The position numbers and the translations under genes were made by a program. Of a stretch of 64,000 nucleotides of DNA, positions 18,234-27,807 are shown one piece after another. The DNA lies in contig CAWDUI010000054.1 of assembly GCA_963805445.1 (NCBI GenBank), positions 310,001 to 374,000 of the forward strand. Direction: 5' to 3'. The first letter of the stretch is position 1; every line of letters starts with the position of its first letter. This DNA is from JAENVT01 sp963805445 (lineage in GTDB: Bacteria > Actinomycetota > Acidimicrobiia > Acidimicrobiales > Ilumatobacteraceae). The notes beneath the pieces were generated by a model, which was not told where the DNA came from, made no database searches, and saw nothing but the letters and a program-made list of their open reading frames with translations.

Positions 18234-18271
18234 ACCATATCATCGCTGCATCATCACATCACGATGCATCA
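18234..18271 (-). promoter_or_regulatory. vapBC promoter with repeated TGATGCA elements
   Basis: A TATGGT -10 (18234-18239, minus strand) lies 6 nt before the vapB ATG. Upstream, TGATGCA occurs twice, 18 bp apart (18247-18253 and 18265-18271), the second inside the palindrome GATGCATC. These are plausible VapB/VapBC operator half-sites. They abut the stop codon of the preceding flavoprotein gene. Confidence 0.45.
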
Positions 18272-20725
18272 AGCCCGCATGCGGCTGCCGGTGGGGTCGA
18301 GGATCGCGTCGAGTTGCAGGCGGGCCGGCCGGCGCTTGCCGATGATCTCGATCTCGAAGCCGGTCGTGCCGGCTCGGCGAGCTCTGCGGGAACGTATCCC
18401 CAGGCCAGCGAGACACCCGAGTAGTGGGCGTAGCCGCCGCTGGTGATCCAGCCGACCACGCGCTCGCCTTCGGGCCCGCAGTGCCACACCGGCTCGTCGC
18501 CGATCACATCGGCCGGGTCGTCAGGGTCCGGCTCGACGACGAACATTCGCAGCTTGCGCTTCGGGCCACCACCATCGCGTTCGGCCTCGACCGCGGCGCG
18601 GCCGATGAACTCGTGATCGAACTTCAGGACGCGATCCATCCCCGCCTCGAGCGGGGTGTAGATCGGCCGGTACTCGCGGAACCAGGTGCCGAAGTTCTTC
18701 TCGAGGCGCATCGTGATCAACGCTCGGAACCCGAACAGGCGCATGTCGAACTCGCGGCCCGCCTCCCAGAGGAGGTCGAAGAGGTAGCGCTGGTACTCGG
18801 GCTGCACCCAGATCTCGTACCCGAGGTCGCCGGTGTACGTCATCCGCGACAGCCACACCGGCGCCATGCCGAGGTCGACCTTGCGGAACGCCATGAACGG
18901 GAAGTCGGCGGTCGCCAGCGACGTGTTGGTGAGCTTCTGCAACACATCGCGCGATCGTGGCCCGGCAACCGTCAATCCGACCATCGACAGGGCGAGCACC
19001 TCGAAGTGGATGGTGCACGGCTGCGGGAGATGATCGATGAACCAGCGCGGGTGGTGAACCTCGGCCGCTTGCGAACCGAACAGGAAGAACTCGTCGGGGC
19101 CGATGCGCGACACCGAGAACTCGCCCACGATCCTGCCCTGCGGATTCAACATCGCCGTCAGGTTGGTCCGGCCGATCTTCGGCAACGCGTTCGGTGAACA
19201 GGCCCTGCAGCCACGCGGCCGCGCCCTCACCGCTGACCCGGTACTTGGCGAAGTTCGACGCTTCGGAGAGGCCGACCCGTTCGCGAACTGCCGCCGACTC
19301 CTCTGCCACGAGGGGGAACGCATTGGAGCGGTGGAACGTGACGTTCTCGACCGGGTCGGCGCCGGGCTCTTGGAACCACAACGGGTGCTCGAGGCCGAAG
19401 CCGGCGCCCCAGACGGCGTTGTGGGCCGTCAACCGGTCGTAGATGGGCGTGGTGTGCAGCGGTCGCCCGGCCGGCAGTTCCTCGTTGGGAAACGTGATCC
19501 GGAACCGGCGTGAGTAGTTCTCGCGAACCTTGGCATTGGTGTAGGCCAACGTCGCCCAGTCGCCGTAGCGGGCCACGTCCATTCCCCAGATGTCGTCGTG
19601 CGGGTCGCCATCGATCATCCAGTTGGCCAGCGACAGGCCGACGCCGCCGCCTTGCGACAACCCGGCCATCACCGCGCAGGCCACCCACATCCCGCGCATC
19701 CCCTTGATCGGGCCGACCAGTGGGTTGCCGTCGGGACTGAACGTGAAGGGTCCGTTGACGAACTTCTTGATGCCGGCCCGGCCGACGGCGGGGAAGTGGG
19801 CGAAGCCGCGCTCCAGTTCCGGCGCGATGCGGTCGAGGTCGTGGGGCAACAACTGGAACACGAAGTCCCACGGCGTCTCGTTGGGGGACCAGGGACGGTT
19901 GTCCTGTTCGTACGTGCCCAAGAGGATGCTCTGGCCCTCCTGGCGGGCGTAGATCTCGCCGGCGAAGTCGATCATGTGCGGCAACTCGCGGCCGTGCTCG
20001 TCGTTGTAGGCGATCACCTCCGGCATCGGCTCGGTCATCAGGTAGTGGTGCTCCATCGCCAGGACCGGCAGCTCGAGCCCGACCATGCGACCGACCTCAC
20101 GTGCCCACAGACCGCCGGCGTTGACGACGTGCTCGGCGTGGATGGTGTGGTCGCGATCGGTGATCACGTCCCAGGTGCCGTCGGGTCGCTGCTGCAACCC
20201 GGTGACCCACGTGTCGGTGTAGACCTCGGCGCCACGGCTGCGGGCGCAGATGGCATAGGCATGCGTCACGCCGTACGGGTCGACGCTGCCCTCGTCAGGG
20301 TCGTACAACGCGCCGACGAAGTACTTCTCCTCCAGCAGCGGGTTCAGCTTCTTGGCCTCGGCGGTCGAGATGATGTCCATGTGCATGCCCAGGTACCGGC
20401 CGCGGGCCTGTGCCATGCGGAGCCAGTCGAGGCGCTCGGGCGTGTCGGCCAACATCAGCCCACCGGGAAGATGGATGCTGCACTGCTGCCCCGACTCGGC
20501 CTCGATCTCGCGGTAGAGGTTGACGGTGTACTGCTGCAGGCGAGCAACGTTCGGGTCGCCGTTCAGCGTGTGCATGCCTCCCGCCGCGTGCCAGGTCGAC
20601 CCGGCGGTCAACTGCTTGCGTTCGAGCAGCACGACGTCGGTCCACCCCGCCTTCGTCAGGTGGTACAGCACGCTCGCGCCGACCACCCCGCCTCCGACCA
20701 CCACGACTTGCGCTGACGCTTTCAT
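18269..20725 (-). CDS. Dimethylglycine/sarcosine dehydrogenase-like flavoprotein with GcvT domain (frameshifted)
   Basis: FAD enzyme of about 818 aa that would oxidatively demethylate an N-methylated amino acid such as dimethylglycine and hand the carbon to tetrahydrofolate. The N-terminal half has VVVGGGVVGASVLYHL and the STWHAAGG motif, whose histidine binds FAD covalently in characterised relatives. The C-terminal half is a GcvT-like folate domain (TYTGDLGYEIWVQPE, LEAGMDRVLKF, GRAAVEAE). Two one-base errors break it: an extra base near 19192 (expected LFTNALPKIGR) and a missing G near 18372 (expected EPGTTGFEIEI). They offset each other, which argues for sequencing error. It follows an MttB-family gene on the same strand. 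Confidence 0.88.
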
Positions 20726-20749
20726 CTCATGCTCCTGAACTCGGTGCGT

Positions 20750-22290
20750 TTAGAAATCGGTGGCGACGCCGCCCTCGGCGACCCGGCGGGCGACGAAGGC
20801 TTCAGCTCCTCGAGCCGCGCCGGATCCATCTCCGGTTGCTCGTACGCGGCGAGGAACGCGGCTGCCAGATCGTGGGCCTTGCCCGCAGCCTCGGGTCTGC
20901 CCGCCTCGTCCCAGCTCTCGTAGTTCCGCCAATCGCTGATCATCGGCTTGTAGAACGCGGTGCGGTAGCGGTCCTGTGTGTGCTGGACCCCGAAGAAGTG
21001 GCCGCCGGGCCCGACCTCTTCGATGGCGTCGATGGCCAGCGTGTCGTCGTCGACCACGACCGGGTCCATCATCGACGAGACCATGTGCAACAGGTCGGCG
21101 TCGAGCACCATCTTGGCCATGCTGGCGTGCAACCCGCCCTCCATCCAACCGGCGCCGTGCATCATCATGTTGACCCCGCCCATCACGCAGCCCCACAGAG
21201 CGAACACGCTCTCGTAGGCAGCCTGCGCATCGACAGCGTTGGCGGCGCACACGTTGCTGCTGCGGTACGGCAGGTGGTAGCGGCGTGCCAACTGGCCGCC
21301 GACCATCGCCGTCCGCACGTACTCGGGGGTGCCGAATGCCGGCGCACCGGACTGCATGTCGACGTTGGATGTGAACCCGCCGTACACGACGGGTGCGCCG
21401 GGTCGCACGATCTGGCAGAAGGCGATCCCCGCCAGGGCCTCGGCGTTCTGCTGAGCGAGCGCACCGGCCAGGGTCACCGGCGCCATGGCGCCGGCGAGGG
21501 TGAACGGCGTCATCACGACGGGCTGGTTGCGTGAGCACATCTCGATGATGCCGTGCAACATCGGCGTGTCGAGACGCAACGGCGAGTTGGAGTTGATCAC
21601 CGTGAAGATCGAAGGCTCGCGGTCGAGGGTGGCGTCATCGACACCACGGGCGATGCGCACCATCTCGATGCAGTCGCGGTTCTTCTGGCGGCCGAGGCTG
21701 TAGCAGTGGATGTGCTTGTCGGTCAGCGTCAGCACGTCGAACGCAGCGTGGATGTGGCGCACCGACGCGTGGATGTCGACCGGTTCGACGGGATATCCGC
21801 TGACGAAGTGGATCGAGTTCAGCATCTGACCCAGCTTCAGCAGGTCGTCGAACCCGACCTGATCGCCGGTGCGCCGCACGCCATCGAGCCCGACGATGTG
21901 CGGTGCGCTGGCCACGGTCCCGTTGGCCATCCAGTTGCCACCGATGTGCAGGTTCTTCTCCGGGTTCCAGCTGTGCAGCGTGAACTCTGCGGGAGCCGTG
22001 GCGATCCGCTCGAGGATCATCTCCTTCGGGAACCGCACGTGCAGCGCGGCCTCGTCGACATCGGCGCCGGCGTCGCGGAGCATGCTGCGCGACTGGCCAT
22101 CCCAGATGTCCATGCCGATCCGTTCGAGGATGGTCAACGATGCCTCGTGGATCGATTCGAGCTCGTCGGCCGACACCACTTCGGTGTGGTTCAGCCGCAT
22201 GCGCGGCTGCTGCCATGGACGTTGCAGCGGCAGCGTGCTGCGTGGGCTGGTGTCGCGACCACGTCGTCGACGGCCCTGGTCGTTGGTCAC
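20750..22290 (-). CDS. MttB-family corrinoid-dependent methyltransferase, non-pyrrolysine (copy 1)
   Basis: Member of the trimethylamine methyltransferase (MttB) superfamily, about 513 aa. It would transfer a methyl group from a quaternary or tertiary amine to a Co(I) corrinoid protein. Typical stretches are CQIVRPGAPVVYGGFTSNVD, SGAPAFGTPEY, DAQAAYESVFALWG and HGAGWMEGGL. No in-frame TAG interrupts the conserved core, so it is a non-pyrrolysine member; characterised ones act on glycine betaine, carnitine or proline betaine. A missing G near 20805 garbles the last residues; restored, the tail reads LEELKAFVARRVAEGG and ends at 20750. GTG start with TAATCT 6 nt upstream. Confidence 0.9.
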
Positions 22291-22296
22291 CGGCCG

Positions 22297-22302
22297 AGAT
22301 TA
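22297..22302 (-). promoter_or_regulatory. Putative leaderless -10 of the first MttB-family gene
   Basis: TAATCT on the minus strand ends exactly 6 nt before the GTG start, with no ribosome-binding site between. It predicts transcription starting at the start codon for the MttB-flavoprotein unit. Confidence 0.45.
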
Positions 22303-22351
22303 GCCAGGCCACGGCATTCCTAGTACAGTTGTTCCGGTAATTCCTCGGCCC

Positions 22352-22396
22352 TGTGGAGTGTTTCGACGCACCCAGTTGGGCGTCAAACACTCCACA
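22352..22396 (-). terminator. Terminator hairpin overlapping the TetR stop codon
   Basis: TGTGGAGTGTTT at 22352-22363 pairs perfectly with 22385-22396. Five further pairs (GACGC/GCGTC) extend the stem past a single bulged base. One arm encodes the last residues (MWSV) and stop of the TetR gene, so the hairpin forms at the very end of that message and should separate it from the MttB operon downstream. Confidence 0.65.
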
Positions 22397-22957
22397 TCCG
22401 CAGCATGGCGGCGAAGCTTGCGGCGGCGGCATCGACGCCTTCTTCGTCGTCGGTCGCCACGAGGTCGAGGAGCAGGCCGCGGGTCACGGCTAGACCGAGT
22501 CGCACCATGCCTCGGTCGGCCTTGCCGTGCGTGTGATCGTCGACCGCATCGAGCCAGCCGTCGATGGCTCCCGGCAGCAAACGGGTGAACGGCTCCTCGC
22601 CCTGGGCGGCGCGGGCGTAGCACTCGAAGAACAGCCGAGCGAAGGGGCGAAGCTCCGGGCGGCGCAGGTCGGCCCACATCGCCGCGAACGCCTCGGCGGG
22701 ATCGGCGGTGAGGTCGGCGAGCGTCGCGGCTTGGCGGCGCTCGACCTCCTCGACGATCGTCAGCAGGAGCTCGTCGCGTGACCCGAAGTGGTGCAGCAGC
22801 ATTCGATGGCTGGTTCCCGCGGCGGCGCCGACTTCGCGCAGCGATCGTCCACCGATGCCGCCGCTGGAGAACGCGTCGATGACCGCGTCGAGCAGTTCGG
22901 CGCGGCGGTGCTCGTCAGGCGGGCGAGCGATGCCGGCCCCTCTGCTGTTCGCTGCAC
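22383..22957 (-). CDS. TetR family transcriptional regulator (frameshifted)
   Basis: The DNA-binding part reads RRAELLDAVIDAFSSGGIGGRSLREVGAAAGTSHRMLLHHFGSRDELLL when followed through the repeat-free frame, a standard TetR helix-turn-helix. The ligand domain follows (EAFAAMWADLRRPELRPFARL). No start codon exists in that frame between an upstream TGA and the domain. A GTG at 22957 becomes usable if one G is restored in the G-run near 22935. The same correction would also put it in frame with the SRPBCC gene, so a fusion cannot be excluded. It probably autoregulates through the palindrome at 23364 and may control neighbouring genes. Confidence 0.75.
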
Positions 22958-23363
22958 GACTTCAAGCCCCTGGCCCTCCATGTCGAGGTACCGCCGAGTG
23001 AGCCGGCGCATGAGCGCGCCGACCATCACGCCGAGGGGTCCGCGCTGGTCGATGCGTTGGCGCACCAGCGTTCGGTCCGGTCCCTGCGGCACGACCTCAT
23101 GCGAAGCGAGCGTCGTGCCACCGAGCGACCGTTGACGCCATGTCCAAGACACGCCGGGGTCGACCTCGGTCACCTTCCAGACGAGCGACGGCAGCCGCGG
23201 TTGCTTGATCTTGAAACGCTTCCCGATCTCGATGCCGGGGCCGTCGAGGGCCACGACTTCGCGTGACCGATGCGGTCCAGGAGGACCACTGCTCCACGTC
23301 GACGAAGACGTCCCACACGACAGGCGCCGGGGCATCGATCTCTACAGTGCTCTCGGTAATCAT
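22915..23363 (-). CDS. SRPBCC family protein (polyketide cyclase/START-like fold), frameshifted
   Basis: Small START-like hydrophobic-ligand-binding protein of about 148 aa. It opens MITESTVEIDAPAPVVWDVF, the classic SRPBCC start, and continues EQWSSWTASVT then VVALDGPGIEIGKRFKIKQP and RRLTRRYLDMEGQGL near the C-terminus. One extra base near 23262 splits it, and a second irregularity near 22965 affects the last residues. With both fixed it would end GLKSCSEQQRG and stop at 22915, overlapping the TetR start. Its ligand is unknown. The ATG has a promoter immediately upstream and no ribosome site. Confidence 0.7.
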
Positions 23364-23399
23364 GTACCAGATGGTACGTTAATCGTCGGTTGCCGTCAA
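23364..23399 (-). promoter_or_regulatory. Promoter with embedded TetR-type palindrome
   Basis: On the minus strand TTGACG (23399-23394) and TACCAT (23376-23371) are separated by 17 bp, a good -35/-10 pair, and the ATG of the SRPBCC gene follows 7 nt later. The -10 lies inside a perfect inverted repeat, GTACCATCTGGTAC (23364-23377). A repressor bound there would block the promoter, which fits autoregulation by the TetR protein encoded in the same unit. Confidence 0.65.
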
Positions 23400-23403
23400 G
23401 GCC

Positions 23404-24238
23404 TCAGGAAAGTGACTTGCGTTGCCACGCGGCGGTCGATTCGACGGAGTTGAAGGTGAAGACGTGCAGCCCGGTGATGTTCAACTCGTCGGCGCGCGTC
23501 GCGAGATCGGGGCAATGAGCTTGTTGGGGTCGTAGCTCCCGGGCGAGAACATGCGCAGGATCGCGCCGGAGTTCTTGCGCAGGTAGCGCAGCGACGAACC
23601 GATGCCCAGCCTGGTGCCGAGGCTCAGCAGTCTCGCCCGCTCGACGGCGCCCGGAACGCCGAGGTGGATCGGCAAGGTCATGCCCCGGGCCCGTTGCTGC
23701 GTCAGCCACTGCTCGATCGCCTTGGCGTTGAAGCACATCTGCGTGCTGGCGAATCCCTGGAGGCCGAGATCGGCGATCAGCGCCTGCTTGGCGAGCAACG
23801 CCTCGTCGAGTGCGGCGTCGGGGATGACGGCGTGGTGGTCGGGTAGGCCGGCACCCCGACGGTGGCGACGGTGTGGCACAGCGGCAGGAGATCGCGGATC
23901 AGCGACAGGCCGTCGGTGTACGGGCCGACCGGATCGGGATCGCCGCCGACGACGAAGATCTCGGTGATGTCGTGCTCGTCGAGCCGGGCCGCGATCTTCT
24001 CGACGTGCTCGCGACTCTCGACCAGCCGGGCCGCGATGTGGGGGACTGCGTGATGGCCGGCGCCGTTGAGCTCCGCACTGAGCTCGAGGGTCGGCTCGAT
24101 CCCTTTCGTCGGCGAGCACGTGACCGAGACCGAACATCCCGGGGGGAGGTACGGGATCTGGCTGTGCATCGACTTCAGCGGTATCAACTCGTACCGCGCA
24201 TTCTCGATCAGTCGGCGGCGGGCATCATGCGAACTCAT
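23404..24238 (-). CDS. Methylenetetrahydrofolate reductase family protein (frameshifted)
   Basis: MTHFR-fold flavoprotein of about 278 aa that interconverts methyl- and methylene-tetrahydrofolate. Recognisable segments are FVVGGDPDPVGPYTDGLSLI, a G-Y-P-E-G-H-P-like element (PAYPDHHAVI once corrected), GFASTQMCFNAKAIEQWL and LHVFTFNSVEST. Two single bases are missing: near 23850 and in the C-run near 23512 (expected KLIAPDLATRADELN). Its start overlaps the end of the second MttB-family gene by 14 bases. In this operon it probably oxidises methyl-THF made from substrate methyl groups, or works in the reverse direction for biosynthesis. Confidence 0.85.
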
Positions 24239-25793
24239 CGGGCAACTCCTGTTTGCGTCGATCCACGAACTCGGTCAATTCATCGGCGATGGCATCGTCC
24301 ATCGGTGGCATCTCGTACTCGGCGAGGCGCTTCTTCCAGATGGCGTTGGCCCGGGTGGGCGCGTCGGTCGCGCCGTCCTCGGTCCACTGCTCGAAGCTGC
24401 TGTTGTCGGCGACGTTGCTGCGGTAGAACGCCGTCTCGAAGTTGGCGAACGTGTGGGCCGTCCCGAGGAAGTGCTGGCCGGGACCGTTGTCGCGGATGGC
24501 ATCGACCGCCTGGCCGTTCTCCGAGAGATCGAGGCCCTTGACGAACGTCGCCATCATGCCGCACTGGTCCTCGTCGATGATGAACTTCTCGTAGCCGATC
24601 GACAGCCCGCCTTCTTGCCAACCGGCGGCGTGCAGCACGAAGTTGGTGCCGCCCAGCACGGTGGGCAGCAGCGTGGCTGCGCTCTCGTACGCGGCCTGGG
24701 CGTCGGGGATCTTCGAGGCAGTCAGCGAACCACCGGAGCGGAACGGGACGCCGAGGCGTCGAGCCAACGCGGCGATGGTGTACAGCACGATGGCCGGCTC
24801 CGGCGTGCCGAACGTCGGCGCGCCGGTTTGCATCGACATCGAGGTGGCGAACGACCCGAAGATCACCGGTGCGCCTGGGCGGACCAGCTGGGTGAACGTC
24901 ATGCCGGCGAGCGACTCGGCCAACGTCTGCGCGGCCACACCGGCCGACGTCGTCGGCGCCATCGCCCCGGCGAGGATGAACGGCGTGATGATGCATGCCT
25001 GGTTGTTGCGGGCGTAGACCTCGGCCGAGCCGAGCATCGTGCCGTCCCACACCAACGGCGACGACGCGTTGATCAGGCTGGTCATCACCGTGCGGTCGGC
25101 CAGGTCGCCGCCGAAGGCGATGCGGGCCATCTCGACGGAGTCCTGGGCGCGGCTGCCAGCGGTGACCGAGCCCATGAACGGCTTGTCGCTGAGACGCAGG
25201 TGGGCGTACACCATGTCGAGGTGCCGCTTGCTGACCGGGATGTCGACGGGCTCGCACACCGTTCCGCCGCTGTGGTGCAGGTACGGCGACTGGTACGTGA
25301 GCTTGACGAAGTTCTGGAAGTCTTCGATCGTCGCGTAGCGACGGCCGTCGTCGAGGTCGAAGACGAACGGCGAGCCGTAGTTCGGTGCGAACACCGTTGC
25401 GTCGCCGCCGATCTGCACGCTCTTCGCAGGATTGCGGGCGTGCTGGATGTACTCGCGCGGCGCGCTGGCCTGCACGATCTGGCGGCACATGCCGCGGGGG
25501 AACCGCACCCGCGTGCCGTCGACCGCGGCGCCTCCATCGGCGAAGACCTGCAGCGCCGACGGGTAGTCGCGGATCTCGACGCCGACCTCTTGGAGGATCG
25601 TCTCGGCGTTGTGCTCGATGATCTCGAGACCCTCGTCGCTGACGATCTCGAACGGCTTCATCGTTCGCGTGAGGTACGTCTCGGCTTCGACGACGTGGGA
25701 GGCGCGCAACGCCTGCCGCCCGGCGCGTCCGCCGCTGCGCCTGCCGGTGCCGGCGTCGGCGCCGGGATCGATGCCAGCTTCAGTCGGACTCAT
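24225..25793 (-). CDS. MttB-family corrinoid-dependent methyltransferase, non-pyrrolysine (copy 2)
   Basis: Intact 522-aa MttB-superfamily protein. Signature stretches are TQLVRPGAPVIFGSFATSM, TGAPTFGTPEPA, PDAQAAYESAATLLP and HAAGWQEGGLSIGYEK. It shares the overall plan of the first copy, but the N-terminus and many core residues differ, so the two probably have different substrates. It has no in-frame TAG. The ATG at 25793 overlaps the stop of the RACo-like gene as ATGA and is preceded by AGGAGA. It sits in the same operon as the corrinoid protein, so it is the likelier dedicated partner of that protein. Confidence 0.92.
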   Translation of the reverse strand: MSPTEAGIDPGADAGTGRRSGGRAGRQALRASHVVEAETYLTRTMKPFEIVSDEGLEIIEHNAETILQEVGVEIRDYPSALQVFADGGAAVDGTRVRFPRGMCRQIVQASAPREYIQHARNPAKSVQIGGDATVFAPNYGSPFVFDLDDGRRYATIEDFQNFVKLTYQSPYLHHSGGTVCEPVDIPVSKRHLDMVYAHLRLSDKPFMGSVTAGSRAQDSVEMARIAFGGDLADRTVMTSLINASSPLVWDGTMLGSAEVYARNNQACIITPFILAGAMAPTTSAGVAAQTLAESLAGMTFTQLVRPGAPVIFGSFATSMSMQTGAPTFGTPEPAIVLYTIAALARRLGVPFRSGGSLTASKIPDAQAAYESAATLLPTVLGGTNFVLHAAGWQEGGLSIGYEKFIIDEDQCGMMATFVKGLDLSENGQAVDAIRDNGPGQHFLGTAHTFANFETAFYRSNVADNSSFEQWTEDGATDAPTRANAIWKKRLAEYEMPPMDDAIADELTEFVDRRKQELPDEFA

Positions 25794-27802
25794 GACCTGT
25801 TCTCCTGTCTGCGGCGTCGACGGCCCCCAGCGGCATCGACAGATGAAGTTCGCTCGGGCAAGGCGACGACCGCGGCGAGATGTGGTGACGGGGCGGTTGC
25901 GTGAGGAAACGCCATGGCCGCCACGAACAGCTCCTGGAACCGTGGCTCGGTCGCCGTCTCGATCTTCACCACGGCACGCGCCGTCTCCTCCATCTCGGTT
26001 GCGCGCCTGCATCGACAGCAGCGCCCGCACGGCGCCGGCGCCCGCGGCGTTGCCGACCGAGCGGACCGCAGCAAGCGGGCATCGGGGACGAGGCCGAGCA
26101 CCATCGCGTGCAGCGGATCGATGTGGGCGCCGAACGCACCGGCCAGGCGCATGTCGTCGAGCGACTCGACGCCGGCGTGCTCCATCAACAGATCGATGCC
26201 GGCGCGCAGGGCGGCCTTGGCGAGTTGGATCGCGCGGACGTCGTTCTGCGTGATCGACAACTCGGCACCGGCGCTGCGATGCAGCACGTATCGGAACGTG
26301 CGCCCGTCGGCGACGATGTGCTCGCAGGTGCCGGCCATCTCACCGCGCACGACGCCCTCGGAATCGATCACGCCGGCGAGGTACATCTCGCCGATCACTT
26401 CGATGATCCCCGAGCCGCAGACACCGCTGATGGTCAGGTCCTCGGTCGCCGCAGCGAACCCAGCGTCGTCGCTCCACAGGTCACAACCGATGACCTTGAA
26501 GCGCGGCGCCAGCGTGGCCCGGTCGATGCGCACCCGCTCGATCGCGCCGGCCGTCGCCCGCTGGCCGCACGTGATCTGGGCACCCTCGAACGCCGGGCCG
26601 GTGGGGCTGGACGCGGCGAACTGGCGGTCGGCGCATCCGAGCACGATCTCGGCATTGGTGCCGACGTCGACGAGCAGCTGCCAGCCGGCGCTGCGATGCG
26701 GGCCTTCTGCCAGCATCGCCGCGGTGGTGTCGGCACCGACGTGGCCGGCGATGCACGGGCCGAGGAAGGCACGAGCCGTCGGGAAGCCCAGCCCGAGGTC
26801 GAGTGCCGTGGTGCGAACGGCCTCCGCTGTGGCGAGCGTGAACGGCGCCTGGCCGAGCGGGGTGGGATCGATGCCCAACACGATGTGATGCATGATCGGG
26901 TTGCCGACGATGACGATCTCGAGCAACTCGTCGGCAGGTGAATCGGCCTGCTGCAGCAGGTCGCTGATCAACTCGTCGAGCGCGGTGCGGATGCACGCCG
27001 TCAGCTCCTGGTCGCCGCCCGGATTCATCATCACGTACGACACGCGGCTCATCAGATCCTCGCCGAAGCGGATCTGCGGGTTCATCCTTCCGGCGGTGGC
27101 CAACACCTCGCCGGTCGACAGGTCGCACAGGTGGCCGGCGATGGTCGTCGAGCCGACGTCGATCGCCACGCCCAGCGCCGTGTCGACGAAGCCCGGCCAG
27201 ATCGCGACAGCCACGCGATCGCGGTCGACCGCGATGGTGACCGAGCCGTGATCGTTGGCCGCGGCCTTGTGCGCGGCGCGCAAGACCGTGGTGCTCCACG
27301 TCTGCACCGTCACGCCGTGGGTTCGGCCACGGCCTCACCGATCAGTTCGGTGACCGACTCGGAGTCCCCGAGCACCGCCTTCGGCACCTCGACGTTGCAG
27401 AGCGTGAACTGCGGATCGATCACCAGCCCGGTGAGATCGACCGACTTGCGCACGACCTGCTTGTGCACCTGGCTCTCCGACGGCACGTAGATGACCACGT
27501 CGGCCAGCACCGTGGCGGCGCAGCCGAGGCGGCGACCCGGACGAAGGGGCCGGCGGGCGTTGCCCTTCGTCTCGTAGTCGACCTCGACGCCCGACCAGTC
27601 CGACAGCGCCGTGGGTTCGCTGTCGATGGCCCACTTGGCGAACGAACCTGTCGAGGGCTCGATCTGGCAGCGACCGCAGATCCCGCGACCACCGCAGACC
27701 GAATCGAGATCGACTCCCAACTGGCGCGCGCGCAGCGAGCACCGTGGTGCCGGTGTCGACGTCGCCGGTCAGGCCGGAGGGAGTGAAGACGATTCGAGGC
27801 AT
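25790..27802 (-). CDS. RACo-type corrinoid reactivation ATPase (2Fe-2S ferredoxin plus ASKHA domain), frameshifted
   Basis: Reductive activator of corrinoid proteins, which restores Co(I) after accidental oxidation using a low-potential iron-sulphur centre and ATP. The N-terminus MPRIVFTPSGLTGDVDTG leads to cysteines in DSVCGGRGICGRC and RRLGCAATV, a [2Fe-2S] pattern. The ASKHA domain shows VAIDVGSTTIAGHL, VDVGTNAEIVLG, ITCGQRATAGAI, ISGVCGSGIIEV and LAGAFGAHID. Breaks occur near 27735 (extra base) and 27315 (missing base), plus an offsetting pair near 26060/26010. The total length is divisible by three and gives one polypeptide of about 670 aa, normal for the family. Confidence 0.85.
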
Positions 27803-27807
27803 CGGTG

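Noticed and set aside
20750..22290. Pyrrolysine-containing trimethylamine methyltransferase
   Set aside because: No in-frame TAG occurs in the conserved core of either MttB-family gene, and no pyl genes or tRNA-Pyl were seen in the window.
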